36,284 nucleotides of DNA from Bacteroidales bacterium UBA5281. Lineage in GTDB: Bacteria; Bacteroidota; Bacteroidia; Bacteroidales; Lentimicrobiaceae. Within the stretch, counting starts at the first letter, position 1. Every line of letters begins with the position of its first letter. The position numbers were made by a program, and so were the translations under genes. Of the stretch, positions 7,499-18,300 are shown in pieces. The notes under the pieces were generated by a model. That model was not told the origin of the DNA, searched no databases, and saw nothing but the letters and a program-made list of their open reading frames with translations. Where the stretch lies: NCBI GenBank assembly GCA_002410555.1, contig DHSR01000060.1:1-36284 (forward strand), read 5' to 3'.

Positions 7499-8530
7499 AT
7501 GAAAAGGAAAACTTTAATTTCAGGCTTATTCATCAGTTTCGCTCTGGCGGTTGTAGCGGTTATATTTTGGCAATTTACCGATAAGGATGCTGATGGAGAT
7601 CAACAATACAGCGAAGCCTATTCGCGCGATACCCGTTTTTATGCTGCACCTTTGCCGGCCACCATTGACTTTGCGGGCGAAAAAGTACCGCTGGACCTGT
7701 TTTATGTGCGGGAAGGTCTCGACAGGGAGTTGCTGGTGAACAATTACTGGCATTCAAATACCATGCTGCTGCTCAAAAGAGCCTACCGCTATTTTCCTAT
7801 GATTGAGCCGGTACTTAAAAAGAACGGTGTTCCTGACGATTTTAAATACCTGGCATTGATTGAAAGTGGCCTGGCCAATGTAGTTTCGCCAAGCAATGCT
7901 GCTGGCTTCTGGCAGTTTCTGGATAAAACTGCCCGGCAATACGGACTTGAAGTGACCGCAGAGGTGGATGAGCGCTACCATGCCGCCAAAGCTACAGAGG
8001 CAGCCTGCGCCTACCTGAACGCATCCTTCCGGATCTATAAAAACTGGACCTTGTCTGCGGCTTCATACAATGCCGGCATGGGACGAATCAGTCGTGAACT
8101 TTCGCGACAGCAGGTGAACAATTATTATGATTTATATCTGAATCAGGAAACCACCCGGTACGTTTACCGCATTCTTGCTCTAAAATTGATTTATGAGAAT
8201 CCTACCAGGTATGGATATTTGCTTCGTCATAAGGATATGTATCCGCCAGTACCTACATATAGTATTCAAACAGACACTTCTATTAAAGATCTGATTACTT
8301 TTGCAAACCGGCAGAATGTTAATTACCGCATACTAAAAGAATTTAATCCCTGGCTGCGTACCGATGGACTTACCGTAAAATCGGGAAACAGTTATACGAT
8401 AGAGCTTCCACTTGAAGGATACACCAATTATAGCAAATTGTGGCTCGAAATGGAGGATGCGGACAGCATTTTTGGCCGCATTCCCGGAAAAACACATTAT
8501 CCGGGAAGCAAAAACGATACCTTGCATTAA
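7499..8530 (+). CDS. Lytic transglycosylase, SLT domain (MltD-like)
   Basis: 343 residues. Residues about 7-25 form a hydrophobic anchor or signal segment. Residues about 105-240 are an SLT lysozyme-fold domain: KYLALIESGL with the catalytic Glu122, then SNAAGFWQFLDKTARQYGL, AACAYLNASFRIYKNW and SAASYNAGMGRI, all standard MltD/SLT motifs. The C-terminus resembles a LysM-like or remnant peptidoglycan-binding segment (NYRILKEFNPWLRTDGL, TVKSGNSYTIELP). It cleaves peptidoglycan glycan strands to 1,6-anhydro-muropeptides in the periplasm. uvrA starts 5 bases after its stop, so the two are probably co-transcribed, although their functions are unrelated. Confidence 0.85.
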   Translation: MKRKTLISGLFISFALAVVAVIFWQFTDKDADGDQQYSEAYSRDTRFYAAPLPATIDFAGEKVPLDLFYVREGLDRELLVNNYWHSNTMLLLKRAYRYFPMIEPVLKKNGVPDDFKYLALIESGLANVVSPSNAAGFWQFLDKTARQYGLEVTAEVDERYHAAKATEAACAYLNASFRIYKNWTLSAASYNAGMGRISRELSRQQVNNYYDLYLNQETTRYVYRILALKLIYENPTRYGYLLRHKDMYPPVPTYSIQTDTSIKDLITFANRQNVNYRILKEFNPWLRTDGLTVKSGNSYTIELPLEGYTNYSKLWLEMEDADSIFGRIPGKTHYPGSKNDTLH

Positions 8531-8535
8531 CCCAG

Positions 8536-11430
8536 ATGACCATTACACATACTGAAAACAAAGCCGATACTATTGATACCGGTATTTCCGAAAGCAACCT
8601 GCAGGTCTTCGGTGCCCGTGAACACAATCTGCAAGATATAGATGTGACTATTCCACGTCACAAACTGGTAGTAATTACCGGATTGAGTGGAAGCGGCAAA
8701 TCGTCGCTGGCTTTCGACACCATTTATGCAGAGGGGCAGCGCCGGTATATGGAAACCTTTTCGGCTTATGCCCGGCAGTTTATTGGTAACCTTCAACGGC
8801 CTGATGTAGATGAGATCAACGGATTGAGTCCCGTAATTTCCATAGAACAAAAATCTACTTCCCGCAACCCTCGTTCAACGGTGGGAACCATCACCGAAAT
8901 TTACGACTTTCTCCGGTTACTTTATGCACGTGCATCCGATCCGGTATCACCCGTTACCGGTAAGCCTTTGATTAAATACACCAGTCAACAGATTATTAAC
9001 CACATTAAAGAAAACTTCCAGCACAAGGAATTGCTGTTACTTTCCCCTCTGGTAAAAGGAAGGAAGGGACATTACCGGGAACTCTTTGAGCAACTCAGGC
9101 GGCAGGGATTCCTGCGTGTGAGGGTGGATGGCGATCTGCGTGAAATCAGTTTTGGGCTTCAGCTGGACAGGTACAAAACCCACGATATAGAGCTGGTGGT
9201 GGACAAAATAAGCCTGAAAAGCACTGTCGGAGAGCGCTTGAATCAATCGGTAGATACTGCCTTAAAGCATGGCAAAGGCTCTTTGCTCATCATAGACCTG
9301 GGTACCAACGAATTGCATTATCTTAGTAAAAAACTGATGGATCCTGAAACCGGCCTGGCATACGAAGAGCCTGAACCAAATTCATTTTCTTTCAATTCAC
9401 CCTACGGAGCTTGTCCGCATTGCAATGGCCTGGGTACGGTTACCGAGGCCGATATGGATAAAATTATCCCTGATCCCAAAAAGAGCATCAAAAAAGGAGG
9501 CATTGTTCCCCTGGGCGAAGCCAAATCAACCTGGATATTCAGGCAAATTGAAGCGCTTGGCGAAAAATACAACTTCAACCTCAATACCCCCATCATCGAC
9601 ATTCCTGAGGAAGCCATCAATGCGATTCTTTATGGTACTGATGAAGTGCTCAAAGTAAAAAACGAATACCTTGGGGTAACATCATCGTATGCACTCAATT
9701 TCGAGGGCATCATCAACTTTCTCACCAACCAGTCAGCCGAAAGCAGCTCGGGGAATATACGCAAGTGGGCTGCCAATTTCATGAACCTGAAGCCTTGTCC
9801 ACTCTGCAATGGCACCCGCCTCAAACCCGAAGCACTTTATTTTAAAATTGCCGGTAAATCCATTGCCGACCTGGCTGATTTCGATCTGCTTATGCTGAAT
9901 GAATGGCTTAAACGCGATGATTTATTCACTGACGAAAAGAAAAAGGTGGTTGCCCATGAAATCATACGTGAAATATTAAACCGCATTCAGTTTTTACTGG
10001 ATGTTGGCCTTGAGTACCTTACCATCAGCCGCCAGGCGGGCAGCTTATCAGGTGGTGAAGCCCAACGCATCCGGCTGGCTACTCAAATCGGATCGCAACT
10101 GGTTGGGGTGCTCTATATACTGGACGAACCCAGTATAGGCTTACACCAGCGTGACAATCACCGGCTAATCAATTCCTTAAAAGATTTGCGTGATTTGGGC
10201 AACTCCGTCATTGTGGTGGAGCACGACAAGGAGATGATTCTTTCTGCCGATTACATCGTAGACATCGGCCCCGGAGCCGGACGCCATGGCGGTAAAATTA
10301 TGGGCGTAGGTACACCGGAACAAATGCTAAAATGTAATTCCATCACCTGTCAATACCTCAATGGGAAAAAATTTATCCGTGTACCGGAAGTAAGGCGGAA
10401 AGGAAACGGCAAAAAAATAACCCTTACAGGAGCCACCGGCAACAACCTGAAGCAAGTGAACTTATCGCTGCCACTGGGTACCTTTATATGTATAACCGGA
10501 GTGTCAGGAAGCGGCAAATCTTCATTAATCAACGAGACCCTTTATCCGATTCTTAATCAGCATTTCTACCGGAGTGATAAAAAACCACTGCCTTATAAAA
10601 AAATCAGTGGACTGGAGCATCTGGATAAAGTAATTGAAATCAATCAATCGCCGATTGGACGCACCCCACGTTCCAATCCGGCAACCTATACCGGTGTTTT
10701 TGATGATATACGCAAGCTGTTTGCCTCGCTTCCCGAAGCAAAAATCCGCGGTTATCAGGCCGGACGATTTTCATTCAATGTAAAAGGAGGACGCTGCGAA
10801 ACCTGCAGAGGAGCCGGGGTAAGGTCAATTGAAATGAATTTTTTACCCGATGTTCAGGTGCTCTGTGAAACCTGCGATGGCAAACGCTATAACCGCGAAA
10901 CCCTGGAGGTAAGGTTTAAAGGCAAATCCATCAACGACGTACTTAACCTCACCATAAACCAGGCTTATGAGCTTTTTGAAAACATCCCATCTATACTTCA
11001 AAAAATCAGAACCCTGATTGAAGTTGGACTGGGATACATTACGCTGGGTCAACAGTCTACCACGCTTTCCGGCGGAGAAGCACAACGGGTGAAACTGGCT
11101 ACTGAACTCTCCAAAAAAGATACCGGCAAAACTTTATACATTCTTGATGAACCTACAACGGGTCTGCATTTTGAAGATGTTAATGTATTGCTCGGTGTGT
11201 TGAGTCGCCTGGTGGATAAAGGAAATACTGTGGTGGTCATTGAACACAATACTGAAGTAATTAAAGTGGCAGATTACATTGTAGACCTTGGCCCTGAAGG
11301 TGGGAAACGAGGAGGATATATTGTTGCAGAAGGTACACCCGAAAAAGTTGCCGCAAATCCTGAAAGTGTAACGGGCATATACATCAGCGAGGAGTTGAAT
11401 GTACCAAGGAAAATCAAAAAAATCAAATAG
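8536..11430 (+). CDS. uvrA: UvrABC system protein A (excinuclease ATPase)
   Basis: 964 residues from the ATG at 8536. The frame is open from 8440 but that would overlap the transglycosylase by 91 bases, and the start MTITHTENK gives the normal length. Two ABC ATPase modules: Walker A GLSGSGKSS (about residue 50) and GVSGSGKSS (about 655); signatures SLSGGEAQR (about 504) and TLSGGEAQR (about 844). Zinc-binding CxxC pairs are present in the insertion (CPHCNGLG, CPLCNGTR) and in the C-terminal finger (CETCRGAG, CETCDGKR, about 753-790). UvrA scans DNA for bulky lesions and loads UvrB in nucleotide excision repair. No uvrB or uvrC is in the window. It was probably transcribed from upstream of the transglycosylase gene. 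Confidence 0.97.
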   Translation: MTITHTENKADTIDTGISESNLQVFGAREHNLQDIDVTIPRHKLVVITGLSGSGKSSLAFDTIYAEGQRRYMETFSAYARQFIGNLQRPDVDEINGLSPVISIEQKSTSRNPRSTVGTITEIYDFLRLLYARASDPVSPVTGKPLIKYTSQQIINHIKENFQHKELLLLSPLVKGRKGHYRELFEQLRRQGFLRVRVDGDLREISFGLQLDRYKTHDIELVVDKISLKSTVGERLNQSVDTALKHGKGSLLIIDLGTNELHYLSKKLMDPETGLAYEEPEPNSFSFNSPYGACPHCNGLGTVTEADMDKIIPDPKKSIKKGGIVPLGEAKSTWIFRQIEALGEKYNFNLNTPIIDIPEEAINAILYGTDEVLKVKNEYLGVTSSYALNFEGIINFLTNQSAESSSGNIRKWAANFMNLKPCPLCNGTRLKPEALYFKIAGKSIADLADFDLLMLNEWLKRDDLFTDEKKKVVAHEIIREILNRIQFLLDVGLEYLTISRQAGSLSGGEAQRIRLATQIGSQLVGVLYILDEPSIGLHQRDNHRLINSLKDLRDLGNSVIVVEHDKEMILSADYIVDIGPGAGRHGGKIMGVGTPEQMLKCNSITCQYLNGKKFIRVPEVRRKGNGKKITLTGATGNNLKQVNLSLPLGTFICITGVSGSGKSSLINETLYPILNQHFYRSDKKPLPYKKISGLEHLDKVIEINQSPIGRTPRSNPATYTGVFDDIRKLFASLPEAKIRGYQAGRFSFNVKGGRCETCRGAGVRSIEMNFLPDVQVLCETCDGKRYNRETLEVRFKGKSINDVLNLTINQAYELFENIPSILQKIRTLIEVGLGYITLGQQSTTLSGGEAQRVKLATELSKKDTGKTLYILDEPTTGLHFEDVNVLLGVLSRLVDKGNTVVVIEHNTEVIKVADYIVDLGPEGGKRGGYIVAEGTPEKVAANPESVTGIYISEELNVPRKIKKIK

Positions 11431-11558
11431 GCCAAATTGTTAAATGTGTTTGAAATTATAATTCCGGTACCATATATTTTTTGATTGTTATCTTTCATAA
11501 TAGTATATTTACCGCCCCAAATCTTCTATGTGTTGTTTAACCCTGAAAAACTACCACC

Positions 11559-12278
11559 ATGTACAATGATTTATTAGACGAAGAAGAACGTATACGCGAA
11601 GCCATTACGCCCAAGGACTGGAATGAGATCATGACCAGTGACTCATGGGCAGTTTTTAAAATAATGGCGGAACTGGTTGATGGTTATGATAAACTTGCAA
11701 GAATAGGACCCTGTGTTACCATATTTGGTTCTGCCCGTACTAAAAACAACCACAAATATTATAAACTTGCGGAGGAAATCGCTTACCTGCTTACAAAAAA
11801 AGGGTTCGGCATCATCTCGGGAGGAGGCCCGGGCATCATGGAAGCGGCCAATAAAGGGGCACATTTCGGAGGTGGTAAATCGGTGGGTCTGAATATTGAA
11901 TTGCCGACTGAGCAAGGTTCAAATCCATTCATTGATCCGGATAAACTCATAACTTTCGATTATTTCTTTGTGCGTAAGGTGATGTTTATGAAGTATTCTC
12001 AGGGATACATTGTTTTGCCGGGTGGTTTTGGTACACTTGACGAACTCTTCGAAGCCATAACGTTGATTCAAACCCACAAAACAGTAAAGTTTCCCATTGT
12101 ATTGGTTTCCACCGCTTACTGGCAGGGATTGATTGAGTGGATAAATGCGCGCCTGCTGGAGGAAGCCAACATCAGTGCCGAGGATATGAACATATTTTCG
12201 CTGGTTGACACTGCTGAGGAAGCCATTCAAATCATTGAAACATACTATAATAAGTATGCCCTAAAACCAAACTTCTGA
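11559..12278 (+). CDS. LOG family protein (TIGR00730-type Rossmann fold)
   Basis: 239 residues. The lysine-decarboxylase-like LOG motif PGGFGTLDELFEAI is present, as is GGGPGIMEAANKGA, which carries the nucleotide-binding glycines. LOG proteins studied so far are cytokinin-type phosphoribohydrolases that release a base from nucleoside 5'-monophosphates; the bacterial role is mostly unclear. The N-terminus (LDEEERIREAITPKDWNEI) is the extended form common in Bacteroidota members. It starts 128 bases after uvrA, and the downstream retropepsin gene starts 37 bases later, so they may be transcribed together. No clear Shine-Dalgarno sequence precedes the ATG. Confidence 0.85.
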   Translation: MYNDLLDEEERIREAITPKDWNEIMTSDSWAVFKIMAELVDGYDKLARIGPCVTIFGSARTKNNHKYYKLAEEIAYLLTKKGFGIISGGGPGIMEAANKGAHFGGGKSVGLNIELPTEQGSNPFIDPDKLITFDYFFVRKVMFMKYSQGYIVLPGGFGTLDELFEAITLIQTHKTVKFPIVLVSTAYWQGLIEWINARLLEEANISAEDMNIFSLVDTAEEAIQIIETYYNKYALKPNF

Positions 12279-12315
12279 TTTTAAATCTCCATAAATTTTT
12301 AACATTTTTGGCTTT

Positions 12316-12780
12316 ATGACAGTTTTAAACCTCATACAACTCAATTTTGAAACCGGCGGGTACAATTTTCTCGTCAGGGCATTAATCAATGGTAAACCGG
12401 CGCTTCTTTTGCTTGATACAGGATCGGCCCGAACTGTACTGGACAGTGACCGGATGCAAAAATTTGTAGAAAAAACCGAATTGAAAAGGGTAACACGAAA
12501 GCACCTCTCGCCACATGCCACCAGTATTTTCAGCCATGTGGCTGATATTGCAAGGTTGGAGATAGGTTCTGTGGTCATTGAAAATTATAAAACTACTGCC
12601 GCCGATTTAAGCCACATCAACCGCTCATTCAGGGGACTTGGTAATCCTCAGATTGATGGGTTGCTGGGTTGTGACATCCTCCGACATTGCAAAGCTGTTC
12701 TCCGGTTTGATGACAGGGTGCTTGAACTGGACGATCTGGTGGAGCCTACGGTGTCTCCCACCAATTCCTTTACGGAATAA
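12316..12780 (+). CDS. Retropepsin-like aspartic protease, single domain
   Basis: 154 residues, no signal peptide. LLLLDTGSARTVLD at residues 30-43 carries the catalytic Asp34-Thr-Gly-Ser of clan AA proteases. The second half ends in IDGLLGCDILRHCKAVLRFDDRVLEL, the strand pair and hydrophobic-Gly turn typical of retropepsin folds. A single domain would have to dimerise to be active. It is related to TIGR02281-type and DUF4124-neighbour aspartyl proteases whose substrates are unknown. The gene runs convergently into the VCBS-protein gene with an 11-base overlap of 3' ends. The retropepsin-like tail of the PorE-like protein at 21996 is a distant relative that lacks the DTG triad. Confidence 0.75.
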   Translation: MTVLNLIQLNFETGGYNFLVRALINGKPALLLLDTGSARTVLDSDRMQKFVEKTELKRVTRKHLSPHATSIFSHVADIARLEIGSVVIENYKTTAADLSHINRSFRGLGNPQIDGLLGCDILRHCKAVLRFDDRVLELDDLVEPTVSPTNSFTE

Positions 12781-15007
12781 TTACCAGTTTTGCGCCATAA
12801 CCTGGACACCTACCCCTGCTGCAGCTTACACCTACCAAATAAATCCCGGGCTTTGCTCCGGACATATCAATATTTGCTATTTCACTGTTAGCCACACTAA
12901 AGGTACTGACCAACTGCCCCTGAATGGATCTGATTTCTATTTGCCAATTATTTATTTCGGGTAGGCGAATATTAAAGCTGCCTTTGGATGGATTGGGCAT
13001 CAAAAGAAGTGGCTTTGAAAGTGAAGTTTCAACTACCCCAGCCAGCTGAGGGTTAATTCCCTTATACATGGTAACTCCTCCGCCATAATTTCCTATGGCA
13101 AGATCAATAAGATGATCAGTGTTGAGATGAGCCAGTGCAGGTGCAGAACGAATGCCTTCCGAGATGTACATAAAGTGTCTGCTTTCAAGGCTAAACCGGG
13201 CATCTGCTTCAGTTTCGATATTTTTATAGTAATATAGCCGGCCCGATTCAGACCCAACCATCAGTACCCACTCATGCTTTGGATTTTTGAAAAAACAGGG
13301 CACACTAAAACCTGTATAAGAAGCGGTACTGTCAGTAACATTTACTTTACCGAAATAATCAGTAATCAAACTGAATGACGCCTGAGTGGGCGTGCCGGTA
13401 TTTTTATAGTAACGCAAGCGTCCATCCCTTCCGCCCATTACCAGATCTATACTTCCATCCTCATCTAAATCTGTAAACTGAGGTGTGGCAAAAGCAGGCC
13501 CCTGAATTCCCCAGGGAGCACCCAAAGGAGGTGCGAAAACGGGCCATTCAAAAGGAGTTTCCGAAATGTTTTCAAAATACCATATTGTACCGGTACTTTC
13601 GCCAATCAGCATATCCATGTCTCCATCCGCATCCATATCGGCAAAAGCCGGATAAACGCCTTCCCACAAGTATTGAGAAATATTGGCAAAATCATCATCG
13701 ATAAGCTTAAATTCCGGATTTTGAGCAGTACCTGAATTTTCATACAATTGTATGTGACTACTGTAATGGCACTTCAACTGCATATTTACATTATAAGTGC
13801 AGGTATCGAGACTTCCAAAATTACTGATTACCAAATCTTTAAGTCCGTTTCCATTCAGATCGGAAAATACTGGGTAGGCGCCCAGCCCCAGATCAATCAT
13901 ACCATCCTGGAGAAAACTTTTGGTCTGTAGCCGGTAGTCAGGTGTTGGCTTGTTTGAAACATTCTGATATAGCCAGAGCGATTCACTGCCTCTTGACTTT
14001 ACCAGGCTTGGATCAAAGGGAGAAGCCAGCAAGGCGGGTTGATCGTCATGATAAATATCGAGCTGCTGAATCAATGGAAATGACCACATCGCTATGGGAT
14101 CATTTAAAGGATAGCCCGGCCATTGATCCACCATGCGGGCTTGTATGTTATTACCGCCATTGATCAATACTGCCGGTTCAGGATAATCTACATCTCCAAG
14201 TAAAAGATCTACCACGGTATTGCCATTTAAGTCGATAAGGCAAAAGGTAGAACCGGTATGTTTAGGATCAGCAGAAAGGGATGCTGTCCTGTTCAGACAG
14301 GTATCCAGATAGATAATATTTGATTCAGGGTTTTCAGCAAACTCACCCCAGCATACCTGCGTACGCTTATAGAGCAACGAATCAGCAGTGCCGGTGGTTT
14401 CCATTGAAAGATTAGTATGCACTTCAACAAAAGAGCCCAATCCCCAGAAGGTAAGAATGTCATAATCTCCATCGCCATCCAGATCATAAATGGCTGGATA
14501 ATCCACATTGGTAACCAGGAGATTTGTATATATACTTCCCTGAAGTGATGTCAGGTATGGATCAACTGCTTTAACAAACGCCGGCGGAATGGTGCCTTTG
14601 TTTTTATAAACCATTATGCCTCCGGGCGTATAGGTAAAGATATCTTTAAAGCCATCGCGATTATAATCAACCAACTGAAACCAATGTTCCATAGCCGGGA
14701 AAAAACGACGGTAATCTGGTGCCCATTGGTATTTGTTGGAACCTTGCACGTATACAAAGGGCATCAGCCGATTGCCATGACGATCAAACAACAACAGGTC
14801 ATTAAAACCATCGCCGTTCAGATCCATCATTCCGGCCTGCACATTGTTCAGCCCTCCTGCCCAGGCATAAGGCAGGTCTGTGCCATCCACACTAACGGGA
14901 AGGGCAGTCCACAACTCAAAACCATATTCATTAAGTTGTTGTGCTTTTAAAGTCAATACATTAATAACCAGTCCCAAAAGAAGAAAACAGGGGTAAAATC
15001 TTTTCAT
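12770..15007 (-). CDS. FG-GAP/VCBS-repeat surface protein with T9SS C-terminal sorting domain
   Basis: 745 residues. Residues 1-22 are a signal peptide (FLLLGLVINVLTLKA, cut before QQ). The body has about eight FG-GAP/VCBS-type repeats with calcium-binding DxNxDG loops (DLNGDGFNDLLLF, DYNRDGFKDIFTY, DLDGDGDYDILTF, DLNGNGLKDLVIS, DMDADGDMDMLIG, DLDEDGSIDLVMG), which would form a beta-propeller. Residues about 670-745 are a type A T9SS sorting domain: LMPNPSKGSFNIRLP, IRSIQGQLV and DMSGAKPGIYLVGV. The protein would cross the outer membrane by the type IX system and be anchored or released. Its ligand is unknown. The 3' end overlaps the retropepsin gene by 11 bases on the opposite strand. Confidence 0.9.
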   Translation of the reverse strand: MKRFYPCFLLLGLVINVLTLKAQQLNEYGFELWTALPVSVDGTDLPYAWAGGLNNVQAGMMDLNGDGFNDLLLFDRHGNRLMPFVYVQGSNKYQWAPDYRRFFPAMEHWFQLVDYNRDGFKDIFTYTPGGIMVYKNKGTIPPAFVKAVDPYLTSLQGSIYTNLLVTNVDYPAIYDLDGDGDYDILTFWGLGSFVEVHTNLSMETTGTADSLLYKRTQVCWGEFAENPESNIIYLDTCLNRTASLSADPKHTGSTFCLIDLNGNTVVDLLLGDVDYPEPAVLINGGNNIQARMVDQWPGYPLNDPIAMWSFPLIQQLDIYHDDQPALLASPFDPSLVKSRGSESLWLYQNVSNKPTPDYRLQTKSFLQDGMIDLGLGAYPVFSDLNGNGLKDLVISNFGSLDTCTYNVNMQLKCHYSSHIQLYENSGTAQNPEFKLIDDDFANISQYLWEGVYPAFADMDADGDMDMLIGESTGTIWYFENISETPFEWPVFAPPLGAPWGIQGPAFATPQFTDLDEDGSIDLVMGGRDGRLRYYKNTGTPTQASFSLITDYFGKVNVTDSTASYTGFSVPCFFKNPKHEWVLMVGSESGRLYYYKNIETEADARFSLESRHFMYISEGIRSAPALAHLNTDHLIDLAIGNYGGGVTMYKGINPQLAGVVETSLSKPLLLMPNPSKGSFNIRLPEINNWQIEIRSIQGQLVSTFSVANSEIANIDMSGAKPGIYLVGVSCSRGRCPGYGAKLVIIP

Positions 15008-15230
15008 TTAAAAATATTTATTCAAAAGGTAAAGGTAACAAAATACTCAAAATTAAGATAAATTCACAGAAATTGGTATTTTAAAAACCGGAAATTACCC
15101 ACTAATGTGGGGGCAGAATCATTGATGCGTTAGAATTACAACTTTTATCTTCATTTAAACAATTGACAATGTGACAATTATAAAAAAGATTATATTTAAG
15201 ATATCAATCCAAAAAACACGAAGTGCCTGA

Positions 15231-15261
15231 TTGTGATATTCCAATAGAAGTTCTATATTTG
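15231..15261 (+). promoter_or_regulatory. Bacteroidota-type promoter for secDF
   Basis: TTG at 15231-15233, 20-base spacer, TATATTTG at 15254-15261, matching the TTG/TAnnTTTG consensus of the Bacteroidota primary sigma factor. It lies 44 bases before the secDF start. Confidence 0.7.
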
Positions 15262-15304
15262 CAGGCTCAAAAAAACATTCTAATACATTTAAATTAATTT
15301 ACAC

Positions 15305-18300
15305 ATGCAGAATAAAGGTGCTATTAAATTTTTCGCATTTGCATTGGCAATTGTGTGCCTTTTTCAGCTTTCATTCACCTTTTTCTCCAAGAGGGTTGAG
15401 AACAAAGCCAAAAAATATGCCCACAATGAGGTAGCAAAAAATCAGGCCAAAGAACTGGCTGAAGGAAACGCGTTGTTTGAGCAAACCCTGCTCGATTCCA
15501 TAGCCAAGGCCCGTGAACGTTATTACCTCGATTCAATGTCGAACGAAACGGTATACAACATCCTGGTGCGCAAGTACACCTATCAGGAGGTAAAGGAACG
15601 TGAGCTTAACCTGGGGCTTGACCTGAAAGGCGGTATGAACGTTACCCTTGAAGTTTCGGTTGTTGACATCGTCAGAGCGCTGGCGGGCGATAAGGATAAT
15701 CCGGTATTTACCCAGGCCATTGACCTGGCCATCGAAAAACAAAAAGACAGTCAGGAAGATTTTGTTACCCTTTTTGGTCAATCGTTTAAAGAAGTGGATC
15801 CCAATGCGAGCCTGGCTGCCATCTTTAACAATGTAGAGCTTAAAGACCGCATCAACTTCAATTCAACAAACGATCAGGTACTTAAAGTTATCAGGGAAGA
15901 AACCAAAGGAGCCATCGACCGCACTTTTAACATTCTGCGAACCCGTATTGACCGTTTCGGTGTAGCTCAGCCTAACATTCAGCAATTACAGACTGCCGGA
16001 CGCATTCTGGTTGAACTGCCGGGCATAAAGGAGCCAGAACGGGTAAGAAAACTGCTGCAGGGAACCGCGCAACTCGAGTTCTGGGAGACCTATCAGTTTC
16101 CTGAACTGGTTTCATTCTTTGAAGAAGCGAACAGACGCCTGGCCGAAGAAGCTGCTCCCGAAACTGCAGATACTACCACATTGGCTCAGGAAGAAGAAGT
16201 ACCGGAAACGCCATCAGAAGTAACTTCCGATACTACTCTTCTGGCACAAACGGATACTACGGGTTCTTCTCTGCTGGATAAAATAGCAGACAGCACCGAA
16301 ATGGATGATCGAAGCGCTTCTTTTGAAAAATATGCTAAGGAAAATCCATTATTTGCCTATTTGAATCCCGCCATTTTCCCCAATGCTCAGGGTCAGTATT
16401 ATCCCGGTGAAGGCGCAACGGTTGGCTTTGCTGCCATAAAAGATACCGCCTGGGTAAATGCTATGCTTCAAAAGGTGAAGAATATCTTCCCCAGGGATAT
16501 GAAACTTATGTGGACGGTTAAACCTGAAAAAGATCGTCCTAACCTGCTGGAGCTTATGGCTCTTAAGGTTACCAGCCGCGATCGTGAAGCTCCCCTTGGA
16601 GGTGACGCCGTAATTGATGCCCGCCAGGATTATGACCAGAATGGCCGCGTGGAAATTACCATGTTGATGAATTCCGAAGGTGCCAAAACCTGGAAACGGC
16701 TTACCGGTGACAACATCGGCAAACAAATTGCCATCGTGCTTGACAATTATGTGTATTCAGCACCCCGGGTAAATAATGAAATTCCCAACGGACGTTCATC
16801 CATCAGTGGAAACTTTACCGTTGAAGAAGCCCTTGACCTTGCAAACATCCTGAAAGCCGGTAAACTTCCTGCTCCTGCACGTATTGTTCAGGAAGAAGTG
16901 GTTGGGCCTTCACTGGGACGCGAATCCATCAACTCAGGATTGGCTTCCTTTGTGATCGCTTTTATACTGGTACTCATTTACATGGTTCTTTATTACAACC
17001 GTGCCGGCTGGATTGCTGACCTGGCGCTGGTAACCAATATATTCTTTATTTTTGGTGTACTTACCTCTCTGGGTGCCGTACTTACCCTACCAGGTATTGC
17101 CGGTATTGTGCTTACCCTGGGTATGGCAGTGGATGCCAACGTAATTATTTACGAACGTATCCGTGAAGAAATCAGGGCGGGTAAAGGCATTAGACTGGCC
17201 ATCACTGATGGATATCAAAACTCCTATTCTGCCATTATTGATGGAAACGTAACCACCCTGCTCACCGGTATTGTACTTTATATCTTTGGTTCAGGACCGG
17301 TTCAGGGATTTGCCACCACGCTTATTATTGGTATCATCACCTCACTCTTCACGGCAATATTCATCTCCCGCGTGATTTTCGAGAATTTGTTGTCCAAAAA
17401 TAAAAAAATCACTTTCGACAATCAATACACCCGGGATGCCTTTAGCAATGTCAACTTCAATTTTGTAGGCATGCGCAAGAAATTCTACATAGCTTCTGGT
17501 ATTCTCATCGTTATCGGGGTCATATCATTGGCTACCAAAGGATTAAACTTCGGCGTAGATTTTACCGGAGGCCGTACCTATGTTGTAAGATTCGACAAAC
17601 CCGTTTCAACCAGCGATGTACGCGAAGCCCTACAGGTTTCATTTGATGAAGCCCCAGAAGTAAAAACGTTTGGTTCATCCAATCAGGTAAAAATTACAAC
17701 CAAATACATGATTGATCAGGACAACCAGCAATCCGACTCTATTGTTGAAGCCGTTATGTTCAATGGATTGAAGGATTTTTACAGCACCCCCATGACCTTC
17801 AAAGACTTCTCCTCTGACGATGATGCAAAGGTACTGGGTCGTTTAAGCTCTCAAAAGGTAGGACCTACCGTAGCTGACGACATTAAGAAAGGCGCCATTC
17901 TTGCTGTATTCTTTGCCCTGATTATCATCTTTATCTATATCGCCATCAGGTTTAAGCGTTGGCAATTTGGTGTGGGTGGTTTGATCTCACTGGCACATGA
18001 TACCTTGATAGCACTTTCGTCATACTCAATATTTTCAGGCATCCTGCCGTTTAACCTTGAGGTGGATCAGGCATTCATTGCCGCTTTGCTTACCATTATT
18101 GGTTACTCCATCAACGACACGGTGGTTATTTTCGACCGTATCCGGGAATACATTGGGCTGTATCCGAAAAGAGCAATTGAAGAAAATATGAATAATGCTA
18201 TGAATAGTACACTGGGTCGTACGTTCAACACTTCGGGAACTACCCTGGTGGTTTTGCTGGCCATATTTGTTTTTGGCGGTGAAGTTATTCGTGGTTTCGT

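Noticed and set aside
8440..8535. Longer start for uvrA inside the transglycosylase gene
   Set aside because: Would overlap the upstream gene by 91 bases and adds 32 residues that UvrA homologs lack; ATG 8536 fits better.
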